Positions 45,929-54,500 of a stretch of 64,000 bases of DNA are shown here, piece by piece; the stretch's first letter is position 1, and the number at the start of each line of letters is the position of its first letter. The DNA comes from Neobacillus mesonae (GTDB lineage: Bacteria; Bacillota; Bacilli; Paenibacillales; Paenibacillaceae), in the NCBI GenBank assembly GCA_023715865.1, contig JAMBOW010000001.1, positions 310,001-374,000 on the forward strand, written 5' to 3'. The notes under the pieces were generated by a model, which saw nothing but the letters and a program-made list of their open reading frames with translations, had not been told where the DNA came from and did no database searches. The position numbers and the translations under genes were made by a program.

Positions 45929-47892
45929 TGATGCTTTACCCGGTCCCGTACTTCAGCTTGCTTGGCTGCATTAAATCTTACGGTATAATCGCCGGTCAGA
46001 TATCCCGTAACCCGGCGCAAACGGCTGAAATGAACTTCATTTTCGGTGATGCCGCAGGAAGGACATTCTCTTCCAATAACGCCTTCATAACCGCATGCAG
46101 GACAACGGTCAATGGGATGATTGACGGAGAAGTAACCCATGTCCTGTCCAAGTGCGTATTGAACGATATGACGCAAAGCAAGCTGATTATTGCGAACATT
46201 CCCGTCCAGTTCTACATAAGAGATCGCCCCTGCATTACATAACTTATGGAAGGGGGCCTCAAGCTTAATTTTTCGAGCACTTCTAATAGAGTAGTAGACA
46301 GGGATATGGAACGAATTTGTGTAATATTCCCGGTCCGTGACCTCAGGAATCAATCCGTAACGCTCTTTGTCCATGAAGGTGAATTTGCCGGACAGGCCTT
46401 CGGCAGGAGTAGCAAAAAGCGTAATATTCAGGTTATACTCCTCACTTTTTTGATCGCAATACTGCCGCATCATCTCAATAATTCTCAGTCCTTCATGGTA
46501 AGAATGCTCATCCTCTCCATGGTGCTGACCCAATAGTGCTTTAAGGCATTCGGCAAGTCCAATAAATCCGATGGAAAGAGTCCCGTGCTTTAGCAGCTGC
46601 CCGACTTGCTCATCCGGCTGAAGTTGTTCTCCGCCCTCCCAGACGCCTTCACGCATCATAAAATCTGAAGCTTTTGCAGGCTGTACAGCCTGGATAGAGT
46701 ATCGGTGCAGCAATCCAGCAAGCGCAGTATCCATGGAAATTTTCAGACTTTGATAAAAACTGCTTAGATCAGCAGTGCGCCGATGTCCGAGAATGACTCC
46801 GTGTTCAATTCCCAGCTTGACCAAATTCACAGTATTAAAGGACAAATTTCCTTTACCGCTTAGCCGATTTCTGCCAAAACGATCTGCAATGGTCCGCGTC
46901 CTGCAGCCCATCGTTGCAATAATCGTATCCGGTTCATTTTCACGATAGAATGGATGGTTAAAGGTAGCATCTACATTTACAAAATTGGGATAAAGCCTGC
47001 GGCTGGTACAGTCAATCGCCTTAAGAAACAGATCATAATTTGGGTCGCCTTCCTGTTGATTTATGCCTTGCTTGCACTGGAAGATATGCTGTGGAAAAAC
47101 AGGGGTTTCTCCATGGCCCAAGCCTGATATTGCCGCATCTAAGAGGGAATGAGAAACAAGCCTGCCCTCTGGAGAGGTGCACATTCCATAATTAAGTGAG
47201 GTAAAAGGAATCTGACCTCCCGCACGGCTGCTCATTGTATTCAAATTATGTATGAGCGATTCGGCCGCCTGTTTAGTTTCGGATATCGTTTCTTCCTCAG
47301 CAAAATCATAGGCTTTCGGAGAGACGGCTCTTGCTTTTTCACTCGCCAAATGAATTTCGCTGTCTGCGATATCTGATGTCTCTTCAAATAACCGCAGTCC
47401 TTTTCGATAATGTTTAATGAATGAACGTCCTACATATGGAGCCAGGTCCCAGTCGATCTTGCTGGCTGAAACACCACCGAACTGACTATTTTGCTGTGAT
47501 TGAAAAATAATAGCGACAAGCGCCATGGCTGACATAATCGACTGCGGCGTTCGAACCGAGCCGTTCCCTGTGTTAAATCCCCGTTCTAGAAGACGATCGA
47601 AAGGAATAAAAATACAATTTGTGGTGCCCAGTACATACTGATCCAAATCGTGCACATAAATATATCCTTGTTCAACAGCCCTCGCTACACGACGAGGCAG
47701 TACATTTTTTAGTGCATAGGATTTTGAAGCCTCCGAGCCGATTTTGCTCATCTTACCGCTGAAGGAGTCACCATTCAGATTTGCGTTTTCCCTAAGTACA
47801 TCCTCATCACCAGAGGTAATAATGCTTTCTATAATATCAGGAAGATCACCGGTTTTCTTCTTCGTCGGAATTTCAGCTTCGATTTGTGCCAT
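45925..47892 (-). CDS. nrdD: Anaerobic ribonucleoside-triphosphate reductase, lacking the ATP-cone
   Basis: Class III ribonucleotide reductase (655 aa) making deoxynucleotides without oxygen. Visible features: YIYVHDLDQYVLGTTNC, QGINQQEGDPNYDLF, active-site MGCRT, the C-terminal zinc site CPACGYEG / CPSCG, and the glycyl radical motif RVTGYLTGDY. The protein starts at the ENANLNGDSF region, so the roughly 100-residue regulatory ATP-cone present at the N-terminus of, for example, the E. coli enzyme is missing. The start is uncertain: AAGGAG directly abuts an ATG at 47904, whereas the ATG at 47892 has 12-base spacing. Confidence 0.93.
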   Translation of the reverse strand: MAQIEAEIPTKKKTGDLPDIIESIITSGDEDVLRENANLNGDSFSGKMSKIGSEASKSYALKNVLPRRVARAVEQGYIYVHDLDQYVLGTTNCIFIPFDRLLERGFNTGNGSVRTPQSIMSAMALVAIIFQSQQNSQFGGVSASKIDWDLAPYVGRSFIKHYRKGLRLFEETSDIADSEIHLASEKARAVSPKAYDFAEEETISETKQAAESLIHNLNTMSSRAGGQIPFTSLNYGMCTSPEGRLVSHSLLDAAISGLGHGETPVFPQHIFQCKQGINQQEGDPNYDLFLKAIDCTSRRLYPNFVNVDATFNHPFYRENEPDTIIATMGCRTRTIADRFGRNRLSGKGNLSFNTVNLVKLGIEHGVILGHRRTADLSSFYQSLKISMDTALAGLLHRYSIQAVQPAKASDFMMREGVWEGGEQLQPDEQVGQLLKHGTLSIGFIGLAECLKALLGQHHGEDEHSYHEGLRIIEMMRQYCDQKSEEYNLNITLFATPAEGLSGKFTFMDKERYGLIPEVTDREYYTNSFHIPVYYSIRSARKIKLEAPFHKLCNAGAISYVELDGNVRNNQLALRHIVQYALGQDMGYFSVNHPIDRCPACGYEGVIGRECPSCGITENEVHFSRLRRVTGYLTGDYTVRFNAAKQAEVRDRVKHQ

Positions 47893-47968
47893 GCTTGTGC
47901 TCATCTCCTTATTTCCTTACTATTTTATAAAATGTAAATATAATCTCAATATGTTGGGTTTATCGATT

Positions 47969-48011
47969 ATCATACCTACTATATGTGGATTTGTGTATGA
48001 TGTATATCACA
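47969..48011 (-). promoter_or_regulatory. Fnr/Crp-type activated promoter of nrdDG
   Basis: TATGATGTATATCACA (plus strand 47996-48011) matches the Gram-positive Fnr box TGTGA-N6-TCACA with one mismatch, and its core TGAT-N4-ATCA also fits the E. coli form. On the minus strand TATGAT at 47974-47969 forms a -10; a start at 47962 would put the box centre at exactly -41.5, the class II activator position. No -35 hexamer is needed in such promoters. Confidence 0.7.
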
Positions 48012-48180
48012 CTGTTCAATGCCTCTTGCGACAGAACAACAGGTAAAAAATGATTAAATTTATTAAAGACCGATACAAAAGTTTTGAACTTATGGTATTG
48101 TAGGATTGCTTGTTAATTTCCAAATATGGAAACAGTATACTAAATATTTAACAATAGAAAATAGGATGGGGGAGACGATA

Positions 48181-49704
48181 GTGGAAACGAATGTTCGACC
48201 TGAAACCGAGGAGAGGACAGGGCAAATAAAGGTGCCCAAAGTCGGTCAATTGCTTGCTGTCCTGCTGTCAGGAGCTTTTGTTGCGATACTAAATGAAACC
48301 TTGCTAAACGTTGCACTTGTCCAAATCATGCAGGATTTAAGTATTGAACCGCATCTGGCTCAATGGTTGTCGACGAGCTACATGCTTGTGATCGGAGTGC
48401 TGATTCCTGTCTCTGCTTACCTTGTTCAGCGATTTACGACGAGGCAGCTGTATTTGTCGGCCATGTGTCTCTTTCTAGTCGGTACGTTGTTAGCTGGCGT
48501 TAGCCCTAATTTTGGATTATTGATAACGGGGCGGGTTATTCAAGCAATCGGTACGGCGGTGCTCATTCCTTTAATGACTAACATTATACTTGCTGTGATA
48601 CCGATTGAACGAAGAGGGGCAGCCATGGGGCTGGTTGGACTTGTGCTTATGTTTGCTCCAGCGATCGGACCTACTCTATCCGGCTTCATCCTCCAGTTTT
48701 TATCGTGGAGATGGCTCTTTCTTTTGGTTGCTCCCATCGTTCTGATTACAATCTTGTTTGGAATTTGGAGACTTAAAAACGTCACCCGGACATCCAGACC
48801 TAAACTGGATATCATTTCGATCGTCTTATCGACCATCGGCTTCGGCGGATTGGTGTTTGGCTTCGGCAGCCTTGGTGAAGGCGGAGGAGAGGGAGCTGTC
48901 AGCACTTATGTTTATTACATTCTTGGTGTTGGTGCGGTTTCACTGCTGCTCTTTGTATTGCGTCAAATCAAGCTGAAGACCCCTGTAATGGATATGAACG
49001 TATTTCGTCATCCGATGTTCTCCATCGCCGTCGTACTCTCCATGATTGTCACGATGACGATGTTTGCTATGATGCTCGTACTGCCTATGTACCTCCAGCA
49101 GGTCCTGCTGTATAGCGCACTAATGACAGGACTTGTCATGCTGCCGGGAGGACTGCTTAACGGATTGATGTCTCCTGTAATGGGCCGCTTGTTTGACAAA
49201 TATGGACCTAGGGTGCTCCTTATTCCAGGTATCAGTATGCTGATCTTAACAATTATAGGCTTCCTGCAAACTGATTTGCTCAGTTCTCCTTGGGTTGTTA
49301 TGGTACTGCAGACGATTCTGATGATATCCATTGCCATGATTATGATGCCTTCTCAAACTAATGGACTAAATGCTCTTCCTGCAGAGCTGTATCCTCATGG
49401 GACGGCGGTGCTCAGCACCTTACAGCAGACCTCAGGAGCGCTGGGAGCTGCCGTGTTTATTTCCATCATGCAATCGGGTCAGAACAAAGCACTTGCAGGG
49501 ATTGCGAGTCCGGGTGAAGCCGAGCAGGCTGCGGCAATGACAGCGGGAGTTCAGGATGCATTTATGATCGGACTGATTCTCGCGTGCGCAGGCTTTGTTA
49601 TCGCTCTGTTTGTCAAAAGAGTTCACAACGGAGGAAGCTCTCCTCAAGGTCCAAAAGGAAGTGAAGAAATTAAAGAATTGCCCGTTCAGCCGGCAGTTGA
49701 ATAA
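48181..49704 (+). CDS. MFS drug exporter, DHA2 family (14 TMS, EmrB/QacA/LmrB type)
   Basis: Multidrug-type proton antiporter (507 aa) with 14 predicted membrane segments. Motifs of the DHA2 group are visible: LNETLLNVALVQIMQDL in helix 1, QWLSTSYMLVIGVLIPVSAYL, the helix 4 motif GRVIQAIGTAVLIPLMTNI, and motif C GLVGLVLMFAPAIGPTLSGFI. The GTG at 48181 has ATGGGGGAG 7 bases upstream and is preferred; alternative in-frame starts upstream (TTG 48106, ATG 48166) have poor ribosome sites. It is divergent from nrdD. Substrate unknown. Confidence 0.93.
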   Translation: METNVRPETEERTGQIKVPKVGQLLAVLLSGAFVAILNETLLNVALVQIMQDLSIEPHLAQWLSTSYMLVIGVLIPVSAYLVQRFTTRQLYLSAMCLFLVGTLLAGVSPNFGLLITGRVIQAIGTAVLIPLMTNIILAVIPIERRGAAMGLVGLVLMFAPAIGPTLSGFILQFLSWRWLFLLVAPIVLITILFGIWRLKNVTRTSRPKLDIISIVLSTIGFGGLVFGFGSLGEGGGEGAVSTYVYYILGVGAVSLLLFVLRQIKLKTPVMDMNVFRHPMFSIAVVLSMIVTMTMFAMMLVLPMYLQQVLLYSALMTGLVMLPGGLLNGLMSPVMGRLFDKYGPRVLLIPGISMLILTIIGFLQTDLLSSPWVVMVLQTILMISIAMIMMPSQTNGLNALPAELYPHGTAVLSTLQQTSGALGAAVFISIMQSGQNKALAGIASPGEAEQAAAMTAGVQDAFMIGLILACAGFVIALFVKRVHNGGSSPQGPKGSEEIKELPVQPAVE

Positions 49705-49723
49705 AAGGTATTGGCAAATATTG

Positions 49724-49748
49724 GCCGCGCAATCTGCGCGGCTTTTTT
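49724..49748 (+). terminator. Intrinsic terminator after MFS gene
   Basis: GCCGCGCA and TGCGCGGC pair perfectly around ATC and are followed by six T. Confidence 0.9.
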
Positions 49749-49810
49749 AGTTCGAGAAGCCTGAGGATTAGATGAATATGGTAATATGAAGTTTCGGAGG
49801 TGAAGCATCC

Positions 49811-50629
49811 ATGCAAAGGGGAAGGGCGGCGTTATCATGGGGATTGTTTGCTTTTTTGCTTGTAGGCAGCTGGATTCTTAACGTTTGGTATTTTAACAGC
49901 AGTCAGCTGGCACAGCCTCTATTCTTGAAACATTACATATCAAAGTTAAATGAAGAAGGAGAAAGTATCTCCATCTTTTATTTAGAGAATAAGACAGCTG
50001 GCAAGAAAGTAACACATATTGTAATGGACGAACTGCCATATCTATCTTCTTATAAAAATGAAGAAACCACCTACGGACAGCAAGTATTAAGCCGCTTTAT
50101 TTTCACTCTGGAAGGAGAAAGCATGGGAAATGAACCCATAACTATTCGTGAAGTTCAGGTTTATTACAACGATTATTCTTATGAAACGGTTCCCATCGGA
50201 GAGATTGTAATTGGACCATTACTAGACAAGGAACAACGAATCGACTCTACTGAAATGAATCAATTGGGAGGGGGTTCCGGGGACAGCGGTTCATTAGCGA
50301 TGCAGCTGAAGAGAAACGTCGTGTTAGAGAGAATGGAGCTGTCGCTGCTTGAGAAGGTACGTTCACGTCTTGAACTGAAAATAAATGGTAAAAACATCGA
50401 TGACATCATTTTTCCGCTGAATTTGTCTGTTGGAGATCAAATAAGTTTCACATACCAGTGGGAAAAGGCTCCATCAGGTGAAAACGAGTTGTTTGTTTAC
50501 GACAGCTTCATTAAGCTTCATTTTCGCATGACAGATGACAACTCCGAAAAAACACACGCTGTTCATTTGATTAACAATTACTATTTCACCAATGAGGAGA
50601 TTAAACAAATGGTGGACAGCAGCAAATAG
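49811..50629 (+). CDS. Membrane-anchored protein of unknown function (paralogue A)
   Basis: 272 aa. One N-terminal membrane helix (ALSWGLFAFLLVGSWILNVWYF) anchors a large extracellular beta-rich domain. The domain has motifs shared with the next gene: (I/V)xxFYLENKTAGKKV, a QQVLSRF strand, ITIREVQVYYNDYSYETVPIGEIVIGP, and a NYYFTNEEIKQMV tail. There is no lipobox or known catalytic motif. A perfect GGAGGTGA ribosome site precedes the ATG. First gene of a three-gene operon with its duplicate and a polytopic membrane protein. Family not recognised. Confidence 0.85.
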   Translation: MQRGRAALSWGLFAFLLVGSWILNVWYFNSSQLAQPLFLKHYISKLNEEGESISIFYLENKTAGKKVTHIVMDELPYLSSYKNEETTYGQQVLSRFIFTLEGESMGNEPITIREVQVYYNDYSYETVPIGEIVIGPLLDKEQRIDSTEMNQLGGGSGDSGSLAMQLKRNVVLERMELSLLEKVRSRLELKINGKNIDDIIFPLNLSVGDQISFTYQWEKAPSGENELFVYDSFIKLHFRMTDDNSEKTHAVHLINNYYFTNEEIKQMVDSSK

Positions 50630-50650
50630 AGGGATGAAAGGAAGAAAGCA

Positions 50651-51487
50651 TTGCTTAAAACAAAAACAAACAAAAATTCAATCTTGAAATGGGGGATTTT
50701 CTTACTGTTAATTTTGCTAAGCTGGGTACTTAATCTTATTTACTATCACAGCTTGCAGCTTGATAAGCCTTTATTTCCAAAGCAGTACATGACGAGTATT
50801 AATTATCTCAGCAACATCAATGTTTATTATTTGGAGAATAAGCATGAAGGTAAAAAAGTAAGCAGTATTTATATAAAAGAGCTGCCGAATGCCAAAATCG
50901 GTAAAGGAAGAACGATAGATGAATACGATTACCAGGTTCTTAACAGGTTTTATGTAGACCTCGTGCCTGAAGATATTAAAACTGTGAACACAAAGCAGGA
51001 TAAAGACATTGTGATCCGGGAAATTGAAGTGTACTACGATGATGGTTCTTCAGAAATCGTACCCATTGGGGAAATTGTTGTTCGGCCTTACCCGGATTCA
51101 CATTATGTTTCAGATATGGGATCAATGGGCGCTTATCCCGACGGAAGCGGTCATAATTATCTGCGGATGACTGAGGACGCATTCCTCACCAAGGTGGAAA
51201 TGACGCATGCGGATGAGATCTCCTCACTGATTGATATAACGCTGTATGGTAAGCCATATGATCAAATCACGTATCCGAAGAAACTGTCGCCTGAAGATAA
51301 GATCACCTTAAGATATCATTGGAAGCTTCCTGAGGTTCAAAATGAATTTATTATTTATGATGAGCTGTCACTATTCTATTTCGAAACACCAGAGGGAGAG
51401 GACATTGTTGATTTCGGATTTATGAGTTATAACCTTTACTATTCAGAGAAGCAGATACGTCATTTTGTACGGGAGGGTGTAAATTAA
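50651..51487 (+). CDS. Membrane-anchored protein of unknown function (paralogue B)
   Basis: 278 aa, a clear tandem paralogue of the preceding protein: an N-terminal helix (WGIFLLLILLSWVLNLIYY) then VNVYYLENK-like, IREIEVYYDDGSSEIVPIGEIVVRPYPD and NLYYSEKQIRHFV segments in the same order. The two differ enough (roughly one third identical by eye) to suggest an old duplication with divided roles. The start is TTG with AAAGGAAG upstream. Its stop overlaps the start of the next gene by one base. Function unknown. Confidence 0.82.
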   Translation: MLKTKTNKNSILKWGIFLLLILLSWVLNLIYYHSLQLDKPLFPKQYMTSINYLSNINVYYLENKHEGKKVSSIYIKELPNAKIGKGRTIDEYDYQVLNRFYVDLVPEDIKTVNTKQDKDIVIREIEVYYDDGSSEIVPIGEIVVRPYPDSHYVSDMGSMGAYPDGSGHNYLRMTEDAFLTKVEMTHADEISSLIDITLYGKPYDQITYPKKLSPEDKITLRYHWKLPEVQNEFIIYDELSLFYFETPEGEDIVDFGFMSYNLYYSEKQIRHFVREGVN

Positions 51488-52074
51488 TGTTTGAATCCAT
51501 ACGAAATATTGCTGCACCCTTGCGTAGAATCAGTTGGGGATTTATGTTTGTCTTGTTTGACGTGAATATAGGCACCTTTGATATTTTGCCTGATCTTATC
51601 GGTTATCTCATCATATTTTCAGGATTGTCACAGCTTGGCCAGAATGACATAGATTTTCGACGGGCAAAATGGCTTAGTTTCATTTTATTTATATGCTCTT
51701 TGGCTGGGATTTTTGCTCCAGCCGTAAATTACGTTAGCTTTGCTTCTATGCCATTATCCGTTCACATCTTTGGACAGCTGACCAGCTTGCTCACGTTCAT
51801 CCTGCTTGTATTGATATTTAGAGGTCTCGAGTCATTGAAATTATGGGAGTTTTTTCAGGAAGAAGAGCAGCTTAAACAAGTGATAAGGTTCAGAAGGAAC
51901 GGTCTGCTTGGCCTGCAAGCTCTCACCATGATTCTGTATCCTTTTGGATTTAACGTGGATTCTTCTGCGCTAACGGTTTTGTTGGTCTTAACTGTTATCC
52001 AATTTGTATTCTATATTCTGCTCTTAGCATTATTGTTTCGCATGGCTAAGCTGGTTGAAAGTGGAAGAGGCTGA
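51487..52074 (+). CDS. Polytopic membrane protein of unknown function
   Basis: 195 aa with five or six hydrophobic segments (GFMFVLFDVNIGTFDILPDLIGYLIIFSGL, LSFILFICSLAGIF, LTSLLTFILLVLIF, LGLQALTMILYPF, VLLVLTVIQFVFYILLLALLF). The D-I-N-(I/L)-G-T-F-D-I-L-P-D segment between the first helices looks conserved and is a candidate functional loop. The start shares a base with the stop of paralogue B (TAATG), so the proteins are likely made in a fixed ratio and may form a complex. Family not recognised. Confidence 0.82.
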   Translation: MFESIRNIAAPLRRISWGFMFVLFDVNIGTFDILPDLIGYLIIFSGLSQLGQNDIDFRRAKWLSFILFICSLAGIFAPAVNYVSFASMPLSVHIFGQLTSLLTFILLVLIFRGLESLKLWEFFQEEEQLKQVIRFRRNGLLGLQALTMILYPFGFNVDSSALTVLLVLTVIQFVFYILLLALLFRMAKLVESGRG

Positions 52075-52175
52075 GTAAGGGGATAGAAGATTTCATTTTA
52101 ACATGACTGAGCTTACGGATATTGGTTTAAAATAACAGCATAAAGTCTGGATTGAGGAAAAAGGAGGATGAGGCT

Positions 52176-52700
52176 ATGCCGCGTGAAGTCTACTCAGTAC
52201 CTTACGGCTATGAACCAGCTGAAGAAGAGTCGAAGGGAACAATGATTTATTATGATGACTTTGAAGGAATAGAGGACAGCGATCTGTCTAACGCGTTAAC
52301 TATTGCAGAGACCAAGAAATTCAAGAAGCTTGTCCTTTATCCCATCCATGAGGCAACAGTGAAGCGGATGATTAAGCATGGGACACAGCCATTTTATAAA
52401 AGAGAGGATCGGCTGCATGATTGGAAGCGTGAGCAGCAGGAGAACAAAATGATTGCCATCGAGGGCTGGGAAGGTAAGCGTAAAAAGTATACACCGATGG
52501 AAGCTGCGCTGAGGCATTTGATGGAACATTACCCTGCACCTTATTTTTTATATTTGTCTCCCGTTTACGCTAATCTCTTTGCTTCTTATTCCTTCTTTGA
52601 GGAATGGATCACAAAAATCAGATTGATTATTAACGATACTCCGAGGGAGCTTCATCCGAACCTGCAAAAGTATGAAAATCGCTGGGATATTGTAAAGTAG
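52176..52700 (+). CDS. Conserved-looking cytoplasmic protein of unknown function
   Basis: 174 aa, soluble, no signal peptide. Acidic N-terminus (MPREVYSVPYGYEPAEEESKG, DDFEGIEDSDL), then an alpha/beta region with LVLYPIHEATVKRMIKHGTQPFYKREDRLHDWKREQQ and a Tyr/Phe-rich stretch APYFLYLSPVYANLFASYSFFEEWI. AAAGGAGG precedes the ATG at 52176 by 10 bases. It is followed by a terminator. No family was recognised. Confidence 0.75.
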   Translation: MPREVYSVPYGYEPAEEESKGTMIYYDDFEGIEDSDLSNALTIAETKKFKKLVLYPIHEATVKRMIKHGTQPFYKREDRLHDWKREQQENKMIAIEGWEGKRKKYTPMEAALRHLMEHYPAPYFLYLSPVYANLFASYSFFEEWITKIRLIINDTPRELHPNLQKYENRWDIVK

Positions 52701-52717
52701 TAATAAACATAACAACT

Positions 52718-52752
52718 AAACCGTTTCTTGCTATGGCAAGAGACGGTTTTTT
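52718..52752 (+). terminator. Intrinsic terminator
   Basis: AAACCGTTTCTTGC and GCAAGAGACGGTTT form a 14-bp stem with one T-G pair and loop TATG, followed by TT. Confidence 0.85.
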
Positions 52753-52786
52753 GTGTGTGAGTAATTAACTAATATTAAACGTTTCA

Positions 52787-52897
52787 GTGAACTAAACAGT
52801 GGAAAACTGGTTCATATCTGGTATAATACTTTATGATCATACGGTAATGGATTAAATCTTATTAACATAAAGCGTATTTCCCAACTTTTTAGTTCAC
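52787..52897 (+). promoter_or_regulatory. Promoter region of the GntR-fusion gene with half-sites
   Basis: TGGTATAAT at 52819-52827 is an extended -10. GTGAACTA at 52787-52794 and its exact complement TAGTTCAC at 52890-52897 flank it, about 95 bases apart. The same AGTTC/GAACT core forms a palindrome before the downstream operon (54381-54394). Autoregulation is inferred. Confidence 0.45.
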
Positions 52898-52949
52898 GAG
52901 TGAGTTTATATAAACATAAAAAGTAAAAGAGGATAGGTGAATCAGGCCC

Positions 52950-54317
52950 ATGGCGAAAATTGATCGTCATACGTTTCAAACGCGAACACGGCATATGCTT
53001 TCAGATCTGAAGCAAAGAATTAATTCCGGTGCATACAGTCCTGGCGAATACCTGCCATCGGAGCTTGCACTTGCTGAACAGTATAACTTAAGTAAAAACT
53101 CAGTTAGGTACGTACTGGATGATCTGGTTCAGGACGGACTCATTGTGAAGGTTCCACGAGTAGGCACACAAGTGGTGAAGCCTGAAACAAAGGAAACGAT
53201 CCGTTTTGGTGTGTATCCATCTCTTTTTAAAGAAGCTGAAATGGAGGAGCTCATCACCAGATTTCATAAGCAGTACCCCCATATTCAGGTAGAGACCATC
53301 GAGCTCCCTTATATGAATACGGATAGTATCGCTAATCTGATCAAGCTGGGTATCGTCGATGCCATTACGATTAATCTGCAGGATATGTACCAGTTTCAAG
53401 AGCGGGGCTACAATGAATTGCTGGCTGATCTAGAGCTGCAGGAGGACTTGTATTCCTTCCTGTCTCCATATTTTAAGAAAGAATCAGGGAATCTGGCTGC
53501 TCAGCCTTTCATATATTCGCCTGTGATCCTATGCTACAACAAAAGTCATCTGCAAGAGAAGAAGCTTGGCGAGCCTAACAGCAGCTGGAACTGGGATGAG
53601 CTCGCATCACTTCTCCGCTCCTTAAAGGCTCCTCATCGGTACAGCATTGCTTTCCAGTTGTTCTCCATGAACAGATGGCCCATATTTTGGCTTCAGAACG
53701 GTTCTGGAGAACTGACCGAGCCGTATTTACCAGAGGTAGAATCGCCGGAACGAATGGAAGGGCTGCGATGGTTACGAGAGCTTGTAACTGAAGAGGGAAT
53801 GTTTCCGCTTGCTCTGGCTCAAGGTGAATTCGAAGCGGAGAGATTGTTCAGAGAGCAAAAGGTTTCCGTCATCTTGACGACCTATTACATGCTCAATGAG
53901 CTTAAGAACGCAGACTTTGCTTTTGATATTGCTCAGCTGCCCCATTTCAAGAACGATAAGACACTGCTCTTATCCACGGGAATTGCACTTAGTAAAGAAT
54001 CCAGTCATAAAGAGTCAGCCGCAAGTTTCGTCAATTTCTTGGTTTCAGAGGAAGCACAAACCTACATCAGAAAAAATACTTACAGTTTACCGGCCAGCAG
54101 ATATGTTACAGAAACCGTTTCCGTTGAACTGCCGAATAAACCGTCCAGGCTAGAGCTGCATCGGGATTACAGCTCCAAATATTGTACTTATCTTGATTTG
54201 TCGATGTCCATGCAGACTCAAATTCAATTCGGCGAAAGCATAAAGCAATATATGTCTTATCTCACGGATGAGGAAGGGCTGTCGGAGGCATTGACCCCAG
54301 TTGAAAGAATGAGTTAG
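52950..54317 (+). CDS. GntR winged-helix regulator fused to a solute-binding-protein domain
   Basis: 455 aa, cytoplasmic: no signal peptide or lipobox. Residues 1-75 are a GntR-type winged helix (MLSDLKQRINSGAYSPGEYLPSELALAEQYNLSKNSVRYVLDDLVQDGLI). Residues from about 85 on are a full-length type 1 extracellular solute-binding fold (ITRFHKQYPHIQVETIEL, GNLAAQPFIYSPVILCYNKSHL, ALSKESSHKESAASFVNFLVSEEAQTYI), normally found outside the cell. It would therefore bind a sugar in the cytoplasm and control DNA directly. It sits just upstream of an operon with a matching ABC transporter, so the same compound may be transported and sensed. Uncommon domain union. Confidence 0.9.
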   Translation: MAKIDRHTFQTRTRHMLSDLKQRINSGAYSPGEYLPSELALAEQYNLSKNSVRYVLDDLVQDGLIVKVPRVGTQVVKPETKETIRFGVYPSLFKEAEMEELITRFHKQYPHIQVETIELPYMNTDSIANLIKLGIVDAITINLQDMYQFQERGYNELLADLELQEDLYSFLSPYFKKESGNLAAQPFIYSPVILCYNKSHLQEKKLGEPNSSWNWDELASLLRSLKAPHRYSIAFQLFSMNRWPIFWLQNGSGELTEPYLPEVESPERMEGLRWLRELVTEEGMFPLALAQGEFEAERLFREQKVSVILTTYYMLNELKNADFAFDIAQLPHFKNDKTLLLSTGIALSKESSHKESAASFVNFLVSEEAQTYIRKNTYSLPASRYVTETVSVELPNKPSRLELHRDYSSKYCTYLDLSMSMQTQIQFGESIKQYMSYLTDEEGLSEALTPVERMS

Positions 54318-54350
54318 GTCGTACCTATTGTAATTGAAAAAGATGTAAAC

Positions 54351-54379
54351 AAAGCATTGCCATGAGGCAGTGCTTTTTT
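54351..54379 (+). terminator. Intrinsic terminator after GntR-fusion gene
   Basis: AAAGCATTGCC and GGCAGTGCTTT pair with one T-G pair around ATGA and run into TTTT. Confidence 0.85.
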
Positions 54380-54380
54380 G

Positions 54381-54436
54381 AGTTCTTATGAACTACAAAA
54401 GAACCAGTTGACAGTTTTTGTATGCTGTGCTAATTT
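54381..54436 (+). promoter_or_regulatory. Operon promoter with upstream AGTTC/GAACT palindrome
   Basis: TTGACA (54408-54413), a 17-base spacer and TAATTT (54431-54436), the latter preceded by TGC as an extended -10, form a strong sigma-A-type promoter. AGTTC-TTAT-GAACT at 54381-54394 lies just upstream and shares its half-site with the GntR-fusion promoter, so it is a candidate operator. Confidence 0.65.
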
Positions 54437-54500
54437 TTTATTACAAATAAATACCACATATGATCCAAAGCTAACAGGACTTCAAATGTGAGGGGGATGT

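Noticed and set aside
47976..47992. Possible NrdR box upstream of nrdD
   Set aside because: CTACTATATGTGG only partly fits ACACWATATATWGTGT, with several mismatches and no second box at a helical distance.
48118..48131. TTCCAAATATGGAA palindrome upstream of the MFS gene
   Set aside because: Arms are only 5 bp and no regulator gene is adjacent; too weak to call an operator.
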